DNA of 64,000 nucleotides from Argentina anserina (GCF_933775445.1 NC_065874.1:9815001-9879000); one strand, 5' to 3'. Counted from the stretch's first letter, positions 1 through 11,986 are shown. Numbers and translations: made by a program. Notes: generated from the sequence alone by a model not told the origin.

Positions 1-65
1 TTCATTCATTGACTCCTGAATACCGATTAGCAATTAATGACCTCTAAATAAGTTCAGGAACACAC

Positions 66-3000
66 CCAAGGGAATCATCCACAAACCGGTCCTTGTCAAG
101 AACTTCAATAGATAGCACACTAGATGAATCCCATGTAATAATGGGGATCTTGAATTCTTCATGCCAGTTTGGAGCCAGTGTTTTCTTTTGTACCTTGGTC
201 CTAAACCGGTAGAGGCCCAACTGACCCTTGACATAAGGATCAGAAAATCCTGAAAATACATATTGAATAATTTGAGATTCAAAAACAGACTATGCTGTGG
301 AAATAGAAAAAGCTGACTGTATAAAGTTCAAAACTAACCATTTAGATCTGCAGCTTTCATGTCAGATGCTTCAATGACTTCCACTCTAACATGTCCAAGA
401 GGCTCCTTCTCATTCACAGAGAACCAACTCTCTGTCAGTCAAATAAAAGTAGAATCATTTAAAAACTGACCTCGGAGAGAAGGAAGAGAGACAGGTATGC
501 AAGTGAAATAGAAGCTAAAAATAAACTCCCAGGAAACATGATGTTTTTCCCTCATTCCAAAAGGAAGACTACGGAAAATGCTGTTGTGACATTTATATGA
601 AGTAATTCGCATATTTCTGTTGCTCCAGCCTCTGGGATTGTGAAATAGGTTGATACTGACATGTATCTTAATATTACTGATTTCTTAAAAATTTCAAAAT
701 TGGAATATAATAAACAGTTGGTGATTGTTGCAACAAAGATTTGGGTATAAAGTTTAAACATTCTAGAAACTTATAGTAAGTATCCAGAAATAAATTTCTC
801 CTGTTACCTTGCTGTGGTGAGACGAATTTCTCCATGTCAACAACCAGCATATTTGGCTGCAAGGATAATTAATAGTAATATTAAAACACTTCACCAATAG
901 TATAGATGAAAGATGAAGCTGCATCAACTAAAGAAACTCCATTGTTTGGTCATTCTCTAAGAGATCACGTAAATCAAATCTAAAACATTTTACTGCACTG
1001 CCAGATACTTTATAGAACTTCGGATATATGAAACATATCATTAAAAAACAGAGAAATGAACACACCAAGGTATCCGCAAAAGTAGGGGAGGCATCCCAAG
1101 ACATTTCATTCAAAACCAGGCAAGATACAAAGGTTTCGTATAGAAAATCCATTGCACAATAAAGAATGTACATATAAGAAAATAATACCTCTACAAGGGT
1201 CTGCTCAAAGGCAATGGAAAGAAGCTTTTCCTGTGAGACAGAACAAACAAAAGAGAAAGTCAGACAGAGACATAAAGATGGTGTATAGATAGAAGTCAGA
1301 ATTAAATCTGCTTCAATGTGACGATATATTACCAGCCACCCTGCAATTCCTGGAAGTACAGTAACATCAAGGCCATGTGTAAAAATAGGCTTGACAGTCA
1401 TCTGAAAATATGGAGGTTCAACAAAGCATATCCGCACACGGCCAAGGAAAGGCCACTTACGAAGAAACCTGACCCCAATCAAAAGCTGCAAAAAGAAGGA
1501 TAAAAGTTGCACAATCAGAAGATAACAGCAGTTTGTGATTTTATTTTTCTGCAACTAAGGCATGTAAATTCCAAATATTGTTGGTATTACATCTTTTAGA
1601 CAGATTCAATAGGCAACATAAAACATATTTCTAACTAAAACAAAATAGAGTAAACATCATCATTGGCAATGTTTCCAAAGTGAGAAAAGAATTATGTTTG
1701 AACTTCCAAATCAAATAAGAAATATAAATAATAATAATAATATGTGATCGGAATGGCAAAGTCAGCCAGCCAAACTACCCCCTGGTTTACACAATGAATC
1801 AGTTTATCTAAATTACTACTCGGCTGTTCCTTCAATTACGGTAAAGAAGCATGTCATCATGTAAATTGAACAATAGGATTGAATGAAATGGTGATACACT
1901 TTCAGTAACTTACGGAGAGCTAAGGTTTTAGAAAGAATGCACTATAAAGGTAGCTGTACAGATAAAATTGTACTTCTATACTTCAGAAGAAAGATTGTAC
2001 ATGTGAAAAGAAGCAGCAGACGTATAAGCAACATATTTTAGACCTCAAAGAAGAAATTTAGCTTTTTATACATACAACAAAGCAATTAGCTAAGCTTATA
2101 AGGAATTACACTAAGGCACAAACTAATCAGAAATAGGGAATTACAATTATCAATCATATGAAAATTGGATGGAGGTGCCACATGGGGAAAAAAGCATGTG
2201 TAGCTTCTATGTTTCTATAAGCTTGACATAATTTAATCAAACAAGATATTGTCTTGCCACAATCACTCAATTTTAAATTACCTTAGAGATCTCAATTCAA
2301 GCTACATGTTAGTCAACACATACCTTGCCTTCAACATGCATGCCTGTAATATGCAGCTTTGCCCACATGCCAAAACCCAGTCTTTTCCTCATCTTCACAG
2401 CGAGTACTGCAATCATATCATCAGCTGTCATAAAACTCAGTCCCAACTCCAAAACCTGCATTCAGTAAACTATAGTGACTCAGCCACAAAGAAGACATGA
2501 AATTATTGATTCACTATGGATGATGAAAATCATACCACGTGATCATCATCATTAGAATGTCGAATAACTCTGATATCTGTGAGCATAGGTGCATTTCGTC
2601 CCAAGTAAAGGTGTTGAACTACTGCTTCCTTCTGCAATTGTATATTCAATTGTCGTCAATAGTGGAAAAAGTGTAATCAACACAACTAGATAACAGGTTA
2701 TAATGACGTGCAGCTGAAGCTAGCCATCTATTCAAGAAAGTGATCAAAATCAGTGAAATCACGACAAACCTTAATTCTGTTTTCCCCCAATTACCAAACA
2801 TTTACAAATAGTTTTTGTACTCAATGTAAACCAATGATACAATTGAACAGACAAGATTCAACTTATATAGCTGAGAAGGTAATGTCATACGGCAGTCCAT
2901 GGTTTGTACTTCCCCAAAAACCAAGGTATAATAGGGAGGAGAATCTTCTGTGAAGCAATCTGTTCTATACATATAGGCCATATCTTTTCAAGTGCTTGGT

Positions 3001-3660
3001 TCAACCATCGCAATGTTTCAGAATCAGTGAGTACCTGAAGAATTGGAAAAGGCAACAAAGTAAAAGCGAAATATTACCAACAGTAGAATATACAGACTAT
3101 TTAGCAAAACCTGGCACGCAAGAAGAGGATAAATTAATAATACCCTTCTCTGATTAGACTGTCTTCTTTCCTCAAATTGTAGTTTCTTTCTCAATCTCGT
3201 AACATACCGCTCATGAATCTGGCAGGAGTAAAAAAACAGGTTTAAGTAAGGACTCCAATAGCACAAACCTTTTATCACTCCCAAATACAGAATGAAACAA
3301 GACAAACAACATATCGACAACAAAGAGAAAAGGGTAGAGCCAATGTTGAAGCTAATACCAGCAACCAGATGTTTCATATATACCCTTTGACGAGACAAAC
3401 AGCCCACAATTATGTGCATAATTATATCTCGTAGCATAAAGAAACAGTTCAACTACCTCTTATCCTAAAGAACAAGCTAAATTTAACAATAATGAACAAA
3501 ACATAAAGATTAATGAAACAGAAGTAATCCATACCAGGTAGAGATAGATCAGAGAGACAAAGTAGGCAACTGGGTGGCAGCAATTGTAGTGAGAAAGCAA
3601 CCAAAGCACAAATAACACAAATCCCACATGGTGTAAGATTGAACTCTCCGAAATGTCCAT
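66..3660 (-). CDS. NTMC2T6: NTMC2T6-type SMP/C2 domain protein, copy A (3' end outside window)
   Basis: Plant synaptotagmin-like protein of the At1g53590 type: an N-terminal membrane anchor, an SMP lipid-binding module and a C2 domain. The family is thought to tether membranes and move lipids at ER contact sites. Ten exons are readable on the minus strand: 3535-3660, 3144-3218, 2891-3034, 2536-2631, 2324-2455, 1333-1485, 1189-1230, 808-856, 339-431 and 66-249, all with GT-AG borders and an unbroken frame. Exon 1 encodes the start and a hydrophobic anchor (residues about 9-42); exons 3-7 the SMP region with WLNQALEKIWPICIEQ and FGMWAKLHITGMHVEGK; exons 9-10 the first part of the C2 domain (VRVEVIEASDMKAADLNG, then FSDPYVKG). 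Only the first 364 or so residues are visible. Exon lengths equal those of copy B (11987-18585) except exon 4, which is one codon longer. Family assignment is confident; calcium dependence and location are inferred. Confidence 0.9.
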
Positions 3661-3930
3661 TTCTTCTTCTTCAAACTAAAACCTCCTTGTAGCTCATACA
3701 AACAGAGGAAAACCCCAATTGCAGAATTGTTTTCTTTCCTTGTTCTATTCTAGCTTGTCTTTTTTGCTGGGTAATTTACACTTTACAACCACCCTTAACC
3801 GACTCAGAAAAACGGGAATAGTAAATTGAACAGAACAGTTTCACACACATTCACAGCATGAAAGGCATTAAGAAAAACAAGGAAGGGGATCCCAAGATTC
3901 AATCCTTAGGCTAAAAAACTTATCAGACGC

Positions 3931-3932
<2 letters not shown>

Positions 3933-3979
<47 letters not shown>

Positions 3980-3980
3980 A
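3933..3980. repeat. (TA)n followed by (TG)n microsatellite
   Basis: About 36 bases of perfect TA dinucleotide repeat run directly into about 12 bases of TG repeat. It lies in the upstream region of the minus-strand C2 gene copy A and is probably length-variable between individuals. Confidence 0.95.
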
Positions 3981-4597
3981 TACCAAACCCAGAAAGGAAA
4001 ATCACCAAAAATCTATTACTTCAGAACTTCCACACATTTCGGACATTTACATCAACCAAGGGCCTAATATTTTCACATACCAGAAAACCAAAATTTGTAA
4101 AACAAAAACAGAGGTGTACAGAGATGGAAGATATCAATGTAGTGAATGTACAAACAAGAAAACCGATAGGAGCAGACTCGGGAGAGAATCGTGTTATGGT
4201 GTGCGTTGCTGGGTGTGATCAGATGATCATATTCAGATTACAAATGTGTGAAAACGGCACCGTTTGGGTTACCAATGAGGTAACCGGCGGGAAGTAACGT
4301 GGCAGAAGAGGAAGGAAAGAAGGAGAGAGCCAATTCGGAGCATAAACATGAAGACAAAGACGTAGGTGGCGTAGCGCATTTCAAATTATTAAAGAATTTA
4401 TATATCTAGTTAATTTTTAGTATAAAAATTTAAAATTTAAATCTTAATACATCTTAAATTTATATATATAATTTATAAATAATTATAATTTTTTTCTAAT
4501 TCAATCCATTATAAAATCTTGACTATCGGATGAGATGTGCTTTTTTGAAGTCGTGCATATAGTTTTTGAAACTCTTCTGAAACTGATATTTGCGCGC

Positions 4598-4690
4598 CAC
4601 GTGTACAGGGCATGCCATGTACACGAGTACGACGTCTCTGTCTCTTTCACTTTAACTAACAATTGGTTGGTTCCCGTACGCGATTGTACA
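4598..4690. promoter_or_regulatory. G-box, 24-bp near-palindrome and five GTAC cores upstream of the NAC gene
   Basis: A CACGTG hexamer at 4598-4603 overlaps a near-perfect 24-bp palindrome at 4601-4624 whose outer arms are GTGTACA and TGTACAC around a GGCATGCC centre. GTAC cores recur at the two arms and three more times up to about 4690. CACGTG is the core of bZIP and bHLH sites; GTAC is the core bound by SPL/SBP factors. The cluster is 0.3-0.4 kb upstream of the NAC start codon. A regulatory role is inferred from motif density only. Confidence 0.45.
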
Positions 4691-4982
4691 CGGATACATC
4701 ATTATGCTTCAGTAATTTGACGGTGTTGATCGATTTTAATAAGATTTCTTAAAATGGACGGTGCTTATCGATTTCTCGATCTATCCTAGGGCTATTTTGA
4801 GTATTTTCATTGAAAATTTAATTATTCTTCTTCGATACGGATTCGATCTAGCTAGGTTTCTTGTAGCTAAAGATTCTATAAGTTACATGAACCCTCTTCG
4901 CACCAAAAATTAGGAACTATATCCAGAAAACGAGAAAACAAAGCTAGCACACTTTGTATTCGATCTTTGGTATATAAATTCC

Positions 4983-5717
4983 ATGGCAGTTCATGATGAT
5001 CCTCCTCCGGGCTACAGGTTTAGACCTGACACAGAGCAACTCCTTGTTCATTACCTTCGTCCCAAACTCGACGGAGAAGACTTTCCCGAAGGGCTTGTTC
5101 CTTTCTGCGATCTCTATGGGGATCAAGAACCATGGGAGATATGGGAAAATTTCAATGGAACATCAGAGAAAGACAAAGATAGAAAAGACCTCTACTTCAT
5201 TACTCAAAACAAGATCAAGACTCTGAAGAGCAGGCGCAAAAGCCGAACAATCGGCAAAGGCGGCACCTGGAAAGGCCAAGACGCCGCGAAGAATGTACTT
5301 TCGGCTTCTTGGAGGGTTATTGGCAAGAGAAGAAGATTTCATTACGAAAAGACGGGCTCGGAGGCGTCGGAGCACAATGCTCGGTGGCTCATGCACGAGT
5401 TTGAACTAGATGCATCTTTACTGCGTGACAAACGTAAAGCAAAGGATTATGTTCTTTGTATTCTTAGAAAGAATGATAAACCGGCGAAAGATCCAAAAGA
5501 AGAAGGACAAGAGGGTAAAGAATCAGAAGATGTCGACAATGGTGATGATTTGGAAGATGAAGACCACTCAGACCATCATGAACCTGACTTCGTTAAACAA
5601 CCTGTACAGACCAGTAGTACTACTCAAATAACAGACCTACTTACGCTCAATCAAGCTGCGAAACAGTTTGAGGAATACCTGAAGAAAAAGATTGCTGTGC
5701 AGGCTACGAAAAAGTAA
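4983..5717 (+). CDS. NAC domain transcription factor, intronless, 244 residues
   Basis: Plant-specific DNA-binding transcription factor expected in the nucleus. The five NAC subdomains can be followed: A at residues 9-29 (PGYRFRPDTEQLLVHYL), B at about 37-57 (EGLVPFCDLYGDQEPWEIWE), C at about 70-105 (LYFITQ, then a basic stretch and GKGGTWKG), D at about 107-123 (SASWRVIGKRRRFHYEK) and E at about 132-163 (ARWLMHEFEL, then KDYVLCILRK). Subdomain C departs from the usual WKATG pattern. The tail is short: an acidic run at about 171-200, then a lysine-rich end, so little space remains for a classical activation domain. Many NAC genes have two introns; this one has none, which could mean an intron-loss lineage or a retrocopy. 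The start is the first ATG of the frame and the NAC domain begins at once. Orthology is not assigned. Confidence 0.88.
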   Translation: MAVHDDPPPGYRFRPDTEQLLVHYLRPKLDGEDFPEGLVPFCDLYGDQEPWEIWENFNGTSEKDKDRKDLYFITQNKIKTLKSRRKSRTIGKGGTWKGQDAAKNVLSASWRVIGKRRRFHYEKTGSEASEHNARWLMHEFELDASLLRDKRKAKDYVLCILRKNDKPAKDPKEEGQEGKESEDVDNGDDLEDEDHSDHHEPDFVKQPVQTSSTTQITDLLTLNQAAKQFEEYLKKKIAVQATKK

Positions 5718-6354
5718 TCGATCGGAAGAAACGGATTATTATCTGCTGAAATTAATTATGAAGAATTCAATGTGACTTTTTCAAGTGATCAGTAAATTGA
5801 TAAAATTAAATAGAAATCATATATATATATATTAATTTTTTTAAAGTATAAATTCATTGGATGTATTAATTAATTCCATCAACAGCCGGAAAAGGCCAAA
5901 CTCTACATAACACTTCAGCGAGGACAATCGATCTAAGGGAAGCTCACATACTAATTAAGCGAGCCAACCGGCCTGCATATCCATGATCCATGATAGTGTG
6001 ATACGTTAAATTTGTATTACCAATTTTAGAGATTAAACTCAGTTATCTCTAATTGATTGTCGCAGTACGTTTAATTAATTAGCTTAGACTTTTCCTCGAT
6101 GACTTCTACCTTCAATTCTTTAGCTATCTTAATTACTTAATTAGGGAACGTTTAATTAATTTAGTTAGAGGGAGACGATCATATCCAGGAAAGTTGAGAT
6201 GAGAATTAAAGAATAAAGCCGGGTAGGCAGGACTTATAGAAATAGCATATACGAACTGTATATAGAATTGATGTCGGTGTTGGCTTACACATAGTGGATT
6301 TTGCCCAAGTTGATAATGTGAGCAGCACATGTCCTAGGTTAATTATACCTTGAA

Positions 6355-6386
<32 letters not shown>

Positions 6387-6923
6387 GCTTTTCTAAGCAG
6401 CCGCACAGTGGGTTAGAAAAGAGATGAAGAGAAGCATAATTGCAGCCATATACTTGAATACTCCTACTGTGTTTTTTCTTGGTGGTGGTGACGTAGCTAT
6501 CCAAATTTGAAGCTTTAAGAGCTTAGTTGTTGGGGCTGCTATATATTGTAATTGAGAAGTAAGTATTACTTTTCTTCTCCATTGATTAAAGAGAGAACTA
6601 ATAGTTTTGGGTGTATTGGGTTTTGGTGGAGAGAGTTATTATTAACTCTAGTTGTTTGTTTCTCATATTTGATCATAGTGGAATATTTGCCGGCTCCAAG
6701 AGTGGACGTAGCTCAATCACATTGATTGGGTGAACCACTATAAATCATTGTGTCATTGTGTTTTCTTTTCTTTATTGTTCCATATCAATATTGTTGTTTG
6801 TTACTCCGCACAACAATTGGAAATATTTATTTCATAAAGTAATGTCACAGACAAACATAATTGAAAGTTTGAAACATCATCTAAGAAGCACAAAAGAGAG
6901 GCTTCTTGTTGTAGCCTGTAGTC
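5718..6923. other. Intergenic region 3' of the NAC gene and of BAHD copy 1
   Basis: The two flanking genes converge here, so this is shared downstream sequence. It is AT-rich and contains a (TA)n microsatellite at 6357-6386. Two short minus-strand frames around 6133-6406 run through the microsatellite and have no domain. I see no further gene. Confidence 0.5.
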
Positions 6924-8255
6924 CTATACGACACCGGGATTTACAGAAGCATATGCAAGCAGCTCTTCATTGTTTTCGAATATGGCCATGTCGTCTTCTT
7001 TCAAAGTCACGCGCGCTGCTATGCCACTCCCATCACTGGTATCCATCAACGTAGTCAAATTCTTGAGATCTACCATTGCAGGACAACTAATCAATGGCTT
7101 CCCCCATCCAAAATTAGTTTCATGAAATGGCAACCTGCACCAACTGGTAGAGCAATAACACTCTAAATCATCCTTCTGCAACAATTCTCCATACTCTTGC
7201 AGGTGTCTACTTACATCGTCCACCCCAATACCGTCAGTACCAAACTTCACCTTAAGTTCCTCGAATCCCTTCCTCATTGCAGCAACCAAGCCTTGAAAAT
7301 CAACCTCACCTTCCTCTTTCCTTGATATTGCTGGAAAGAACCCCAAAAGGTTCCCCATCAAGTTCTCCACAGAAGGTTGAGCCAATATTTTCCGCATGTT
7401 CACAGTTTGCAGCCATGCAGAAGATGATGGTCTAGCAGAATCCGAGTTTGAAGTTGATGCCTTCATCGCACATTTCCATATCAGTGCTGACACAACTTCA
7501 ACTCGAGTAGGGTTTTGCACGGCAGCACTTGCAGCTTTGGTCTTTAGAGACTCGATCTTTGAAGATTCAAACAGAAGTCTCCTTGTTATACACCTTTCTG
7601 TAGAAATCTTCAGAACTCGTAGCTGTGGCTTGAACGACTGCAGTCCGGGGAAACGAGAAGCTACACCAACATATTGATGCGGAGGAAGTTGCAGACCATG
7701 GCAAGTTGCAGACCAACTGTTGAGGAATGTGCTAAGTGTGAAGGCATCAATGATCTTATGTGAAATGTTGAACCCGATCGCTATTCCACCGCATTCAAAG
7801 CAATTGGCCTGGACTAGTAGCAGATCATGGCCAGAGTCTCCTTCAGCATATTGTAAATTAGGTAGCAACTCTTTTACAAAACCAAGATCGGGATTGTCCA
7901 GAGCCCTTGACATGGGACAGTTGACTTGAGCTTCAAGAAACATAGCTCCCTTGTCATTGCAACAGACTAAAGCTTGACCCTGGATCCTTCCCGCAAAGGG
8001 GTAGAAGCGAGATAGAGTTTCAGACAGTGATCTTTTCAGAAGCTTGGTTCTTTCAACAACCAGACATTGATGATCAATATTATTGACCTCATGAATATCA
8101 TTAGTGTTGGGATAGAAGAGAATCACGGGGAAATGAATTGAAGGAGAAAACTGATCCAAAATTGAGATGCTGAAACTTTTAAGGTGGTGAGGAGTTAAAA
8201 AGGAGGGTGTAATTCTTTCATTGTGAAAAACTTCAACTTTCACCTCTAAGCTCAT
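6924..8255 (-). CDS. BAHD acyltransferase, vinorine-synthase/alcohol-acyltransferase type, copy 1
   Basis: CoA-dependent acyltransferase, normally cytosolic, moving an acyl group from acyl-CoA to an alcohol or amine of a specialised metabolite. The catalytic HxxxD motif is intact as HKIID at residues 166-170, inside NISHKIIDAFTL. The structural DFGWG motif near the C terminus reads NFGWG at residues 381-385, an Asp-to-Asn change. The N terminus (LDQFSPSIHFPVILFYP) and FYPFAGR are typical of the clade with vinorine synthase and fruit-ester alcohol acyltransferases. The 443-residue length is normal and the gene is intronless. It is a tandem paralogue of the gene at 9640-11001 in the same orientation. 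Substrate cannot be told from sequence; the motif change may alter CoA binding or be neutral. Confidence 0.9.
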   Translation of the reverse strand: MSLEVKVEVFHNERITPSFLTPHHLKSFSISILDQFSPSIHFPVILFYPNTNDIHEVNNIDHQCLVVERTKLLKRSLSETLSRFYPFAGRIQGQALVCCNDKGAMFLEAQVNCPMSRALDNPDLGFVKELLPNLQYAEGDSGHDLLLVQANCFECGGIAIGFNISHKIIDAFTLSTFLNSWSATCHGLQLPPHQYVGVASRFPGLQSFKPQLRVLKISTERCITRRLLFESSKIESLKTKAASAAVQNPTRVEVVSALIWKCAMKASTSNSDSARPSSSAWLQTVNMRKILAQPSVENLMGNLLGFFPAISRKEEGEVDFQGLVAAMRKGFEELKVKFGTDGIGVDDVSRHLQEYGELLQKDDLECYCSTSWCRLPFHETNFGWGKPLISCPAMVDLKNLTTLMDTSDGSGIAARVTLKEDDMAIFENNEELLAYASVNPGVV

Positions 8256-9639
8256 CTTGTAGCTTTACTACCTCTCTTTCATAACGTATAGCTGAACACC
8301 CCATATAAAAATAGAGAGCAAACTGTAAGTCATCAGGGTGCCAATAATTAATGGCCAAATCAAAGGCAAAGTTAATTATGGGTTATATTGAGAATAATGA
8401 AAAGATTTTAATTTGTTTATATGGCCTCCAGCCTAATAATATATATAATTCATTGAGTCAAAAACATGGCTGCACTAGAGGCCAATAGAAGGAGTTCAGC
8501 TTTGGTGGCTGTTCATTCTCACCAGCTCCAGGCCGGCGAAACTTTCTTGTCACAAGTTCAGTAAACTAAGTACTATTTATATAGGTGGGGGTGGGTGATG
8601 ACAGTTTTTGCGAAGTTTTAATGTTTTATAGCAACACCACTCAATTGACTCAAATTGTGAAATTAAATATGTTATTCTAGTACTCTGTCCAACTAATCAA
8701 AATGTTTTCATAATTTGAGAGAGAGATCGAGATAGAGAGGGGAATCATCAACTGACTGCCCTCTTGCTAATATATACAAGCATGTCATGACATGGTGAAT
8801 GCTCCTCTTTTTTTTTTCCATTTATTGTTAACGAGATGAACTGAATCTCCCGAACTTTCAAACACGTCTCTCTTGTTTATACTTTATAGTGTTTTGCATA
8901 AGTTTATGTTTAAGTACGTTCCTATCATCGTATGTGTGGCCTCATTTTCTTGTTAGTTGCAATTTTTTCCTATTTTTCTTAATAAATTCGGACAGGAGCA
9001 TATTCTCTTTCCGATTCGAGTACTGTTCTAATATTTATAATATTAGAATTAACACTTGAGTGGGAGTGTAATACTTTTCAATTAATCATTATCATGTATT
9101 AATTAATGTATAGTCCTGCTTATCCCATATACCCTTATCTACTTTAATCTTTTGAGCCTTTAAGATAAGGACCTTCATCCACCTTCACCAACCCCAACTT
9201 CCAAAATCAAGTGTTTGATTTTAGAAAATGATCAAAAGCTAACAGGATACGCTACACATCGAGAGTAATTTGTGTTTATTTCACGACCAAAACCAACTAC
9301 TGATAATATTTAGATAGTCACATAGAATGTGTATAAAAATAGGGTTGGATTTCATCAGTCATCTCCAAAAAAAAAAAATCATCTCAAAAACCTAATTAAC
9401 TCAAGAGTTTCTCCATCCTAGAAAGACTGACTATAATCTTGGATTAATGTCAAAATTAAAATGAGAAAGAAATTATTCGGAAAATAGAAAAAGAAGTTCG
9501 AAAAGGCAAGCTAGGCAGTGTTTACTGTTTAGTAGTTCAAGTTTTGTCACATTGAGAACCAGAGGTGAAACTTGAAACAGGGATTGCTAGTAATAGGAAT
9601 ACATCAAGCACAAGAGGAGGCCTTTTGTTTTAGACGACA
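8256..9639. other. Spacer between the two BAHD genes
   Basis: AT-rich sequence that should carry the promoter of BAHD copy 1 (minus strand) and the 3' flank of copy 2. No reading frame, repeat array or transposon end was recognised. Confidence 0.5.
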
Positions 9640-11001
9640 CTAGGTGAGAGTCGGATTTATAGAAGCATATGCGAGTAGCTCCTCATTGTTTTCAAACATG
9701 GCCATGTCCTCTTCTTTCAAAGTCAAGCGCACTTCTATGCCACCTCCATCACTCGTATCCATCAACGTGATCAAATTCTTGAGTTCAATAGTAGCAGGAA
9801 TACTCATCAATGGCTTTCCCCATCCAAAATCGGCTTTATAGAATGGAAACCTGCACCAACTGGTAGAACAATAGCACTCTACGTCATTCTTTTGCATCTG
9901 CTCCCCATACTTTATCAAGAGTTTACTTACATCTTCCCCGCTTACACATTTAGTACCATACTTCACCTTAAGTTCCTCAGACCCCTTCCTCATTGCAGCA
10001 ACTAAGCCCTGAAGATCATCATTTCTTTCACCTTCTCTCGTTGATGTTGCTGCATAGAATCCCAAAAGGTTTCCCATCAAGTTCTCAGCAGACGGCTGCG
10101 TAATTATATTCCGCATATTCACAATTTGTAACCATGTTGATGACGGTCTAACAGAACACGAGTTCGCACTTGATGCTCTCATAGCAGTTTTCCAAATCAG
10201 AGCTGACACGACTTCGACGCGCGTGGGATTTTTCACTGCAGCACTGGCAGCTTCAGACTTGAGACATGCGATTTTTGAGGATTCGAACATGAACCTCTTT
10301 GTTATGCACTTCTCTTTAGCAAGTTCCCCAAACTGCGGCGGGGGCTCGAACAATGCCAGTGGCGGGTAATGAGAAGCTGCACCAAGATATTGATATGAAG
10401 GAAGGACTACGTTATGGTCACTGGTACTAAAGCCAAGGGAAGTTGCTGCAGCCCAACTATTGATGAATTTGCTGAGTGTGTAGGCGTCAATCATCTTATG
10501 TGAAACGTGGAATCCAATTGCGATCCCACCGCACTCGAAGAAGTTGGCCTGAATATTTAGAAGATCATAGCCTGTTTCTCCTTCACTGATAGATTCTAAC
10601 TTCGGAATCAACTCCTTTAGTAACTCAAGATCGGGTTCGTTAAGGACCCTTGACATGGAACAGTTGACCTGAGCTTCAAGAAACACAGCTCCTTGGTCAT
10701 TGCAACAGATTGAAGCATGATCGTGGATTGTTCCTGCAAAAGGGTAGAAGCGAGTTAGGGTGTCAGAGAGTGATCTTTTCAGAAGCTTGGTTCTTTCAAC
10801 TACCGAACATTGTGGATCAATATTATTGACCTCAGAAGGTTCAATGTTATTGGGGTAGAAAAGAAGTAATGGGAAATGAACTGCAGGAGAAAACTGATCG
10901 AAAACTGAGAGGCTGAAAACTCTAAGGTGGTGAGGAGTTGGAGAGATTGGTCTAATTCTTTCTCTGTGAATAACTTCAACCTTCATCTCCAAGTCCATCA
11001 T
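9640..11001 (-). CDS. BAHD acyltransferase, vinorine-synthase/alcohol-acyltransferase type, copy 2
   Basis: Tandem paralogue of the gene at 6924-8255, intronless, 453 residues. The HxxxD motif is HKMID at residues 168-172 and the DFGWG motif is canonical at 391-395 (DFGWGKP). Both proteins share long identical runs such as VVERTKLLKRSLS, FYPFAG and FENNEELLAYAS, so duplication is clear. Compared with copy 1 it has a longer loop after residue 180 (SLGFSTSDHNVVLPSYQYLG) and an extra start codon: two methionines begin the frame and either could be used. The expected role is acyl-CoA-dependent acylation of a specialised metabolite in the cytosol; the substrate is unknown. Confidence 0.92.
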   Translation of the reverse strand: MMDLEMKVEVIHRERIRPISPTPHHLRVFSLSVFDQFSPAVHFPLLLFYPNNIEPSEVNNIDPQCSVVERTKLLKRSLSDTLTRFYPFAGTIHDHASICCNDQGAVFLEAQVNCSMSRVLNEPDLELLKELIPKLESISEGETGYDLLNIQANFFECGGIAIGFHVSHKMIDAYTLSKFINSWAAATSLGFSTSDHNVVLPSYQYLGAASHYPPLALFEPPPQFGELAKEKCITKRFMFESSKIACLKSEAASAAVKNPTRVEVVSALIWKTAMRASSANSCSVRPSSTWLQIVNMRNIITQPSAENLMGNLLGFYAATSTREGERNDDLQGLVAAMRKGSEELKVKYGTKCVSGEDVSKLLIKYGEQMQKNDVECYCSTSWCRFPFYKADFGWGKPLMSIPATIELKNLITLMDTSDGGGIEVRLTLKEEDMAMFENNEELLAYASINPTLT

Positions 11002-11986
11002 GCTAACTCCACCACCTGAATTTCATAACAAAAAACACTCAATATAAAGAATGGCACACAGTGCTTAGCAATAATTCACATGCACTTCAGAGATAATGGC
11101 CTGGGCCGTCGTAAATCTTTACAGATAGACTATATTATTTATATGCTAAAGTTAAGGGGTTAGGATGGAGTGAGAATTTTTTTAAGAACAACAGATATTT
11201 GAATTAGGGAAGGGCAAGGCAGCCACCAACCGAGGCCCGCAGGAACCAAACTAAAACATGATCCGGCGAGATTACCACGCACGTAACATTAGTCAAGGCT
11301 CTACTGATCTATGGTTTTCCATCTTGAAAGCTCACAAAATCGGGCCTTGTAATGACTCGGACTCTATTACAAGAGAAGGTTTGCGTTTAGGACAAACCAC
11401 TAGAATTACAAAGAGACTTCCTATTAGCTAGAGTACTGCCATGTGGTACGTCAAACCTACTAAACATGATTCAATAATGGGCCTTAATGGCCAAGAACGT
11501 TTCGATCTTTTTGCTTTTAGTACTTCAAAAATCGGTAATAGTCGTGAAACTGTGGGATGCTCGTTTTATTATAGTAGATAATTTATTGTAACAAATACTC
11601 ATATTCCTTTAACAAATACTCATACAACGATAAGTTTACACCCACAATCAACACGTGTAGACGACTTCATATACATATGGAATATTTTCCACAGTAAGTC
11701 AACTTTTTTCTCTAAGTGCTCCAACAAACTACAAAAAATGAAAGATCAGCCTGCCTCAATTCCCCATACCCTATGTACAAGCTGATCTCTATTCACGGTG
11801 GAACAGAAAAGCTAGATCTCTTACACATGAACATGATTCCCAAACCTAAAAATGGAAGTACAGATTTGGGTAGGTAGTTCAGAAATGAATATCGATATGT
11901 GCCTGAACATGCAAACCTAATTCTTTAGTATGAGCGATTAACAACAATTTCTGTCACAATTTTGTATCTTTCTCTTTGAATCTGCA
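11002..11986. other. Intergenic region between BAHD copy 2 and C2 gene copy B
   Basis: About 1 kb of AT-rich sequence that should hold the BAHD copy 2 promoter (right of its start) and the 3' untranslated region of the C2 gene copy B. No coding sequence or element ends were recognised. Confidence 0.5.

Larger units (their letters stand above)
3661..4982. other. Divergent intergenic region between copy A and the NAC gene
   Basis: This spacer lies between two genes transcribed away from each other, so it should hold both promoters. It contains a (TA)n/(TG)n microsatellite at 3933-3980, about 0.27 kb upstream of the copy A start, an AT-rich stretch at 4385-4510, and a palindromic GTAC-rich cluster at 4598-4690. 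I see no coding sequence: the short frames at 3968-4297 overlap each other and show no recognisable domain. Confidence 0.6.
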
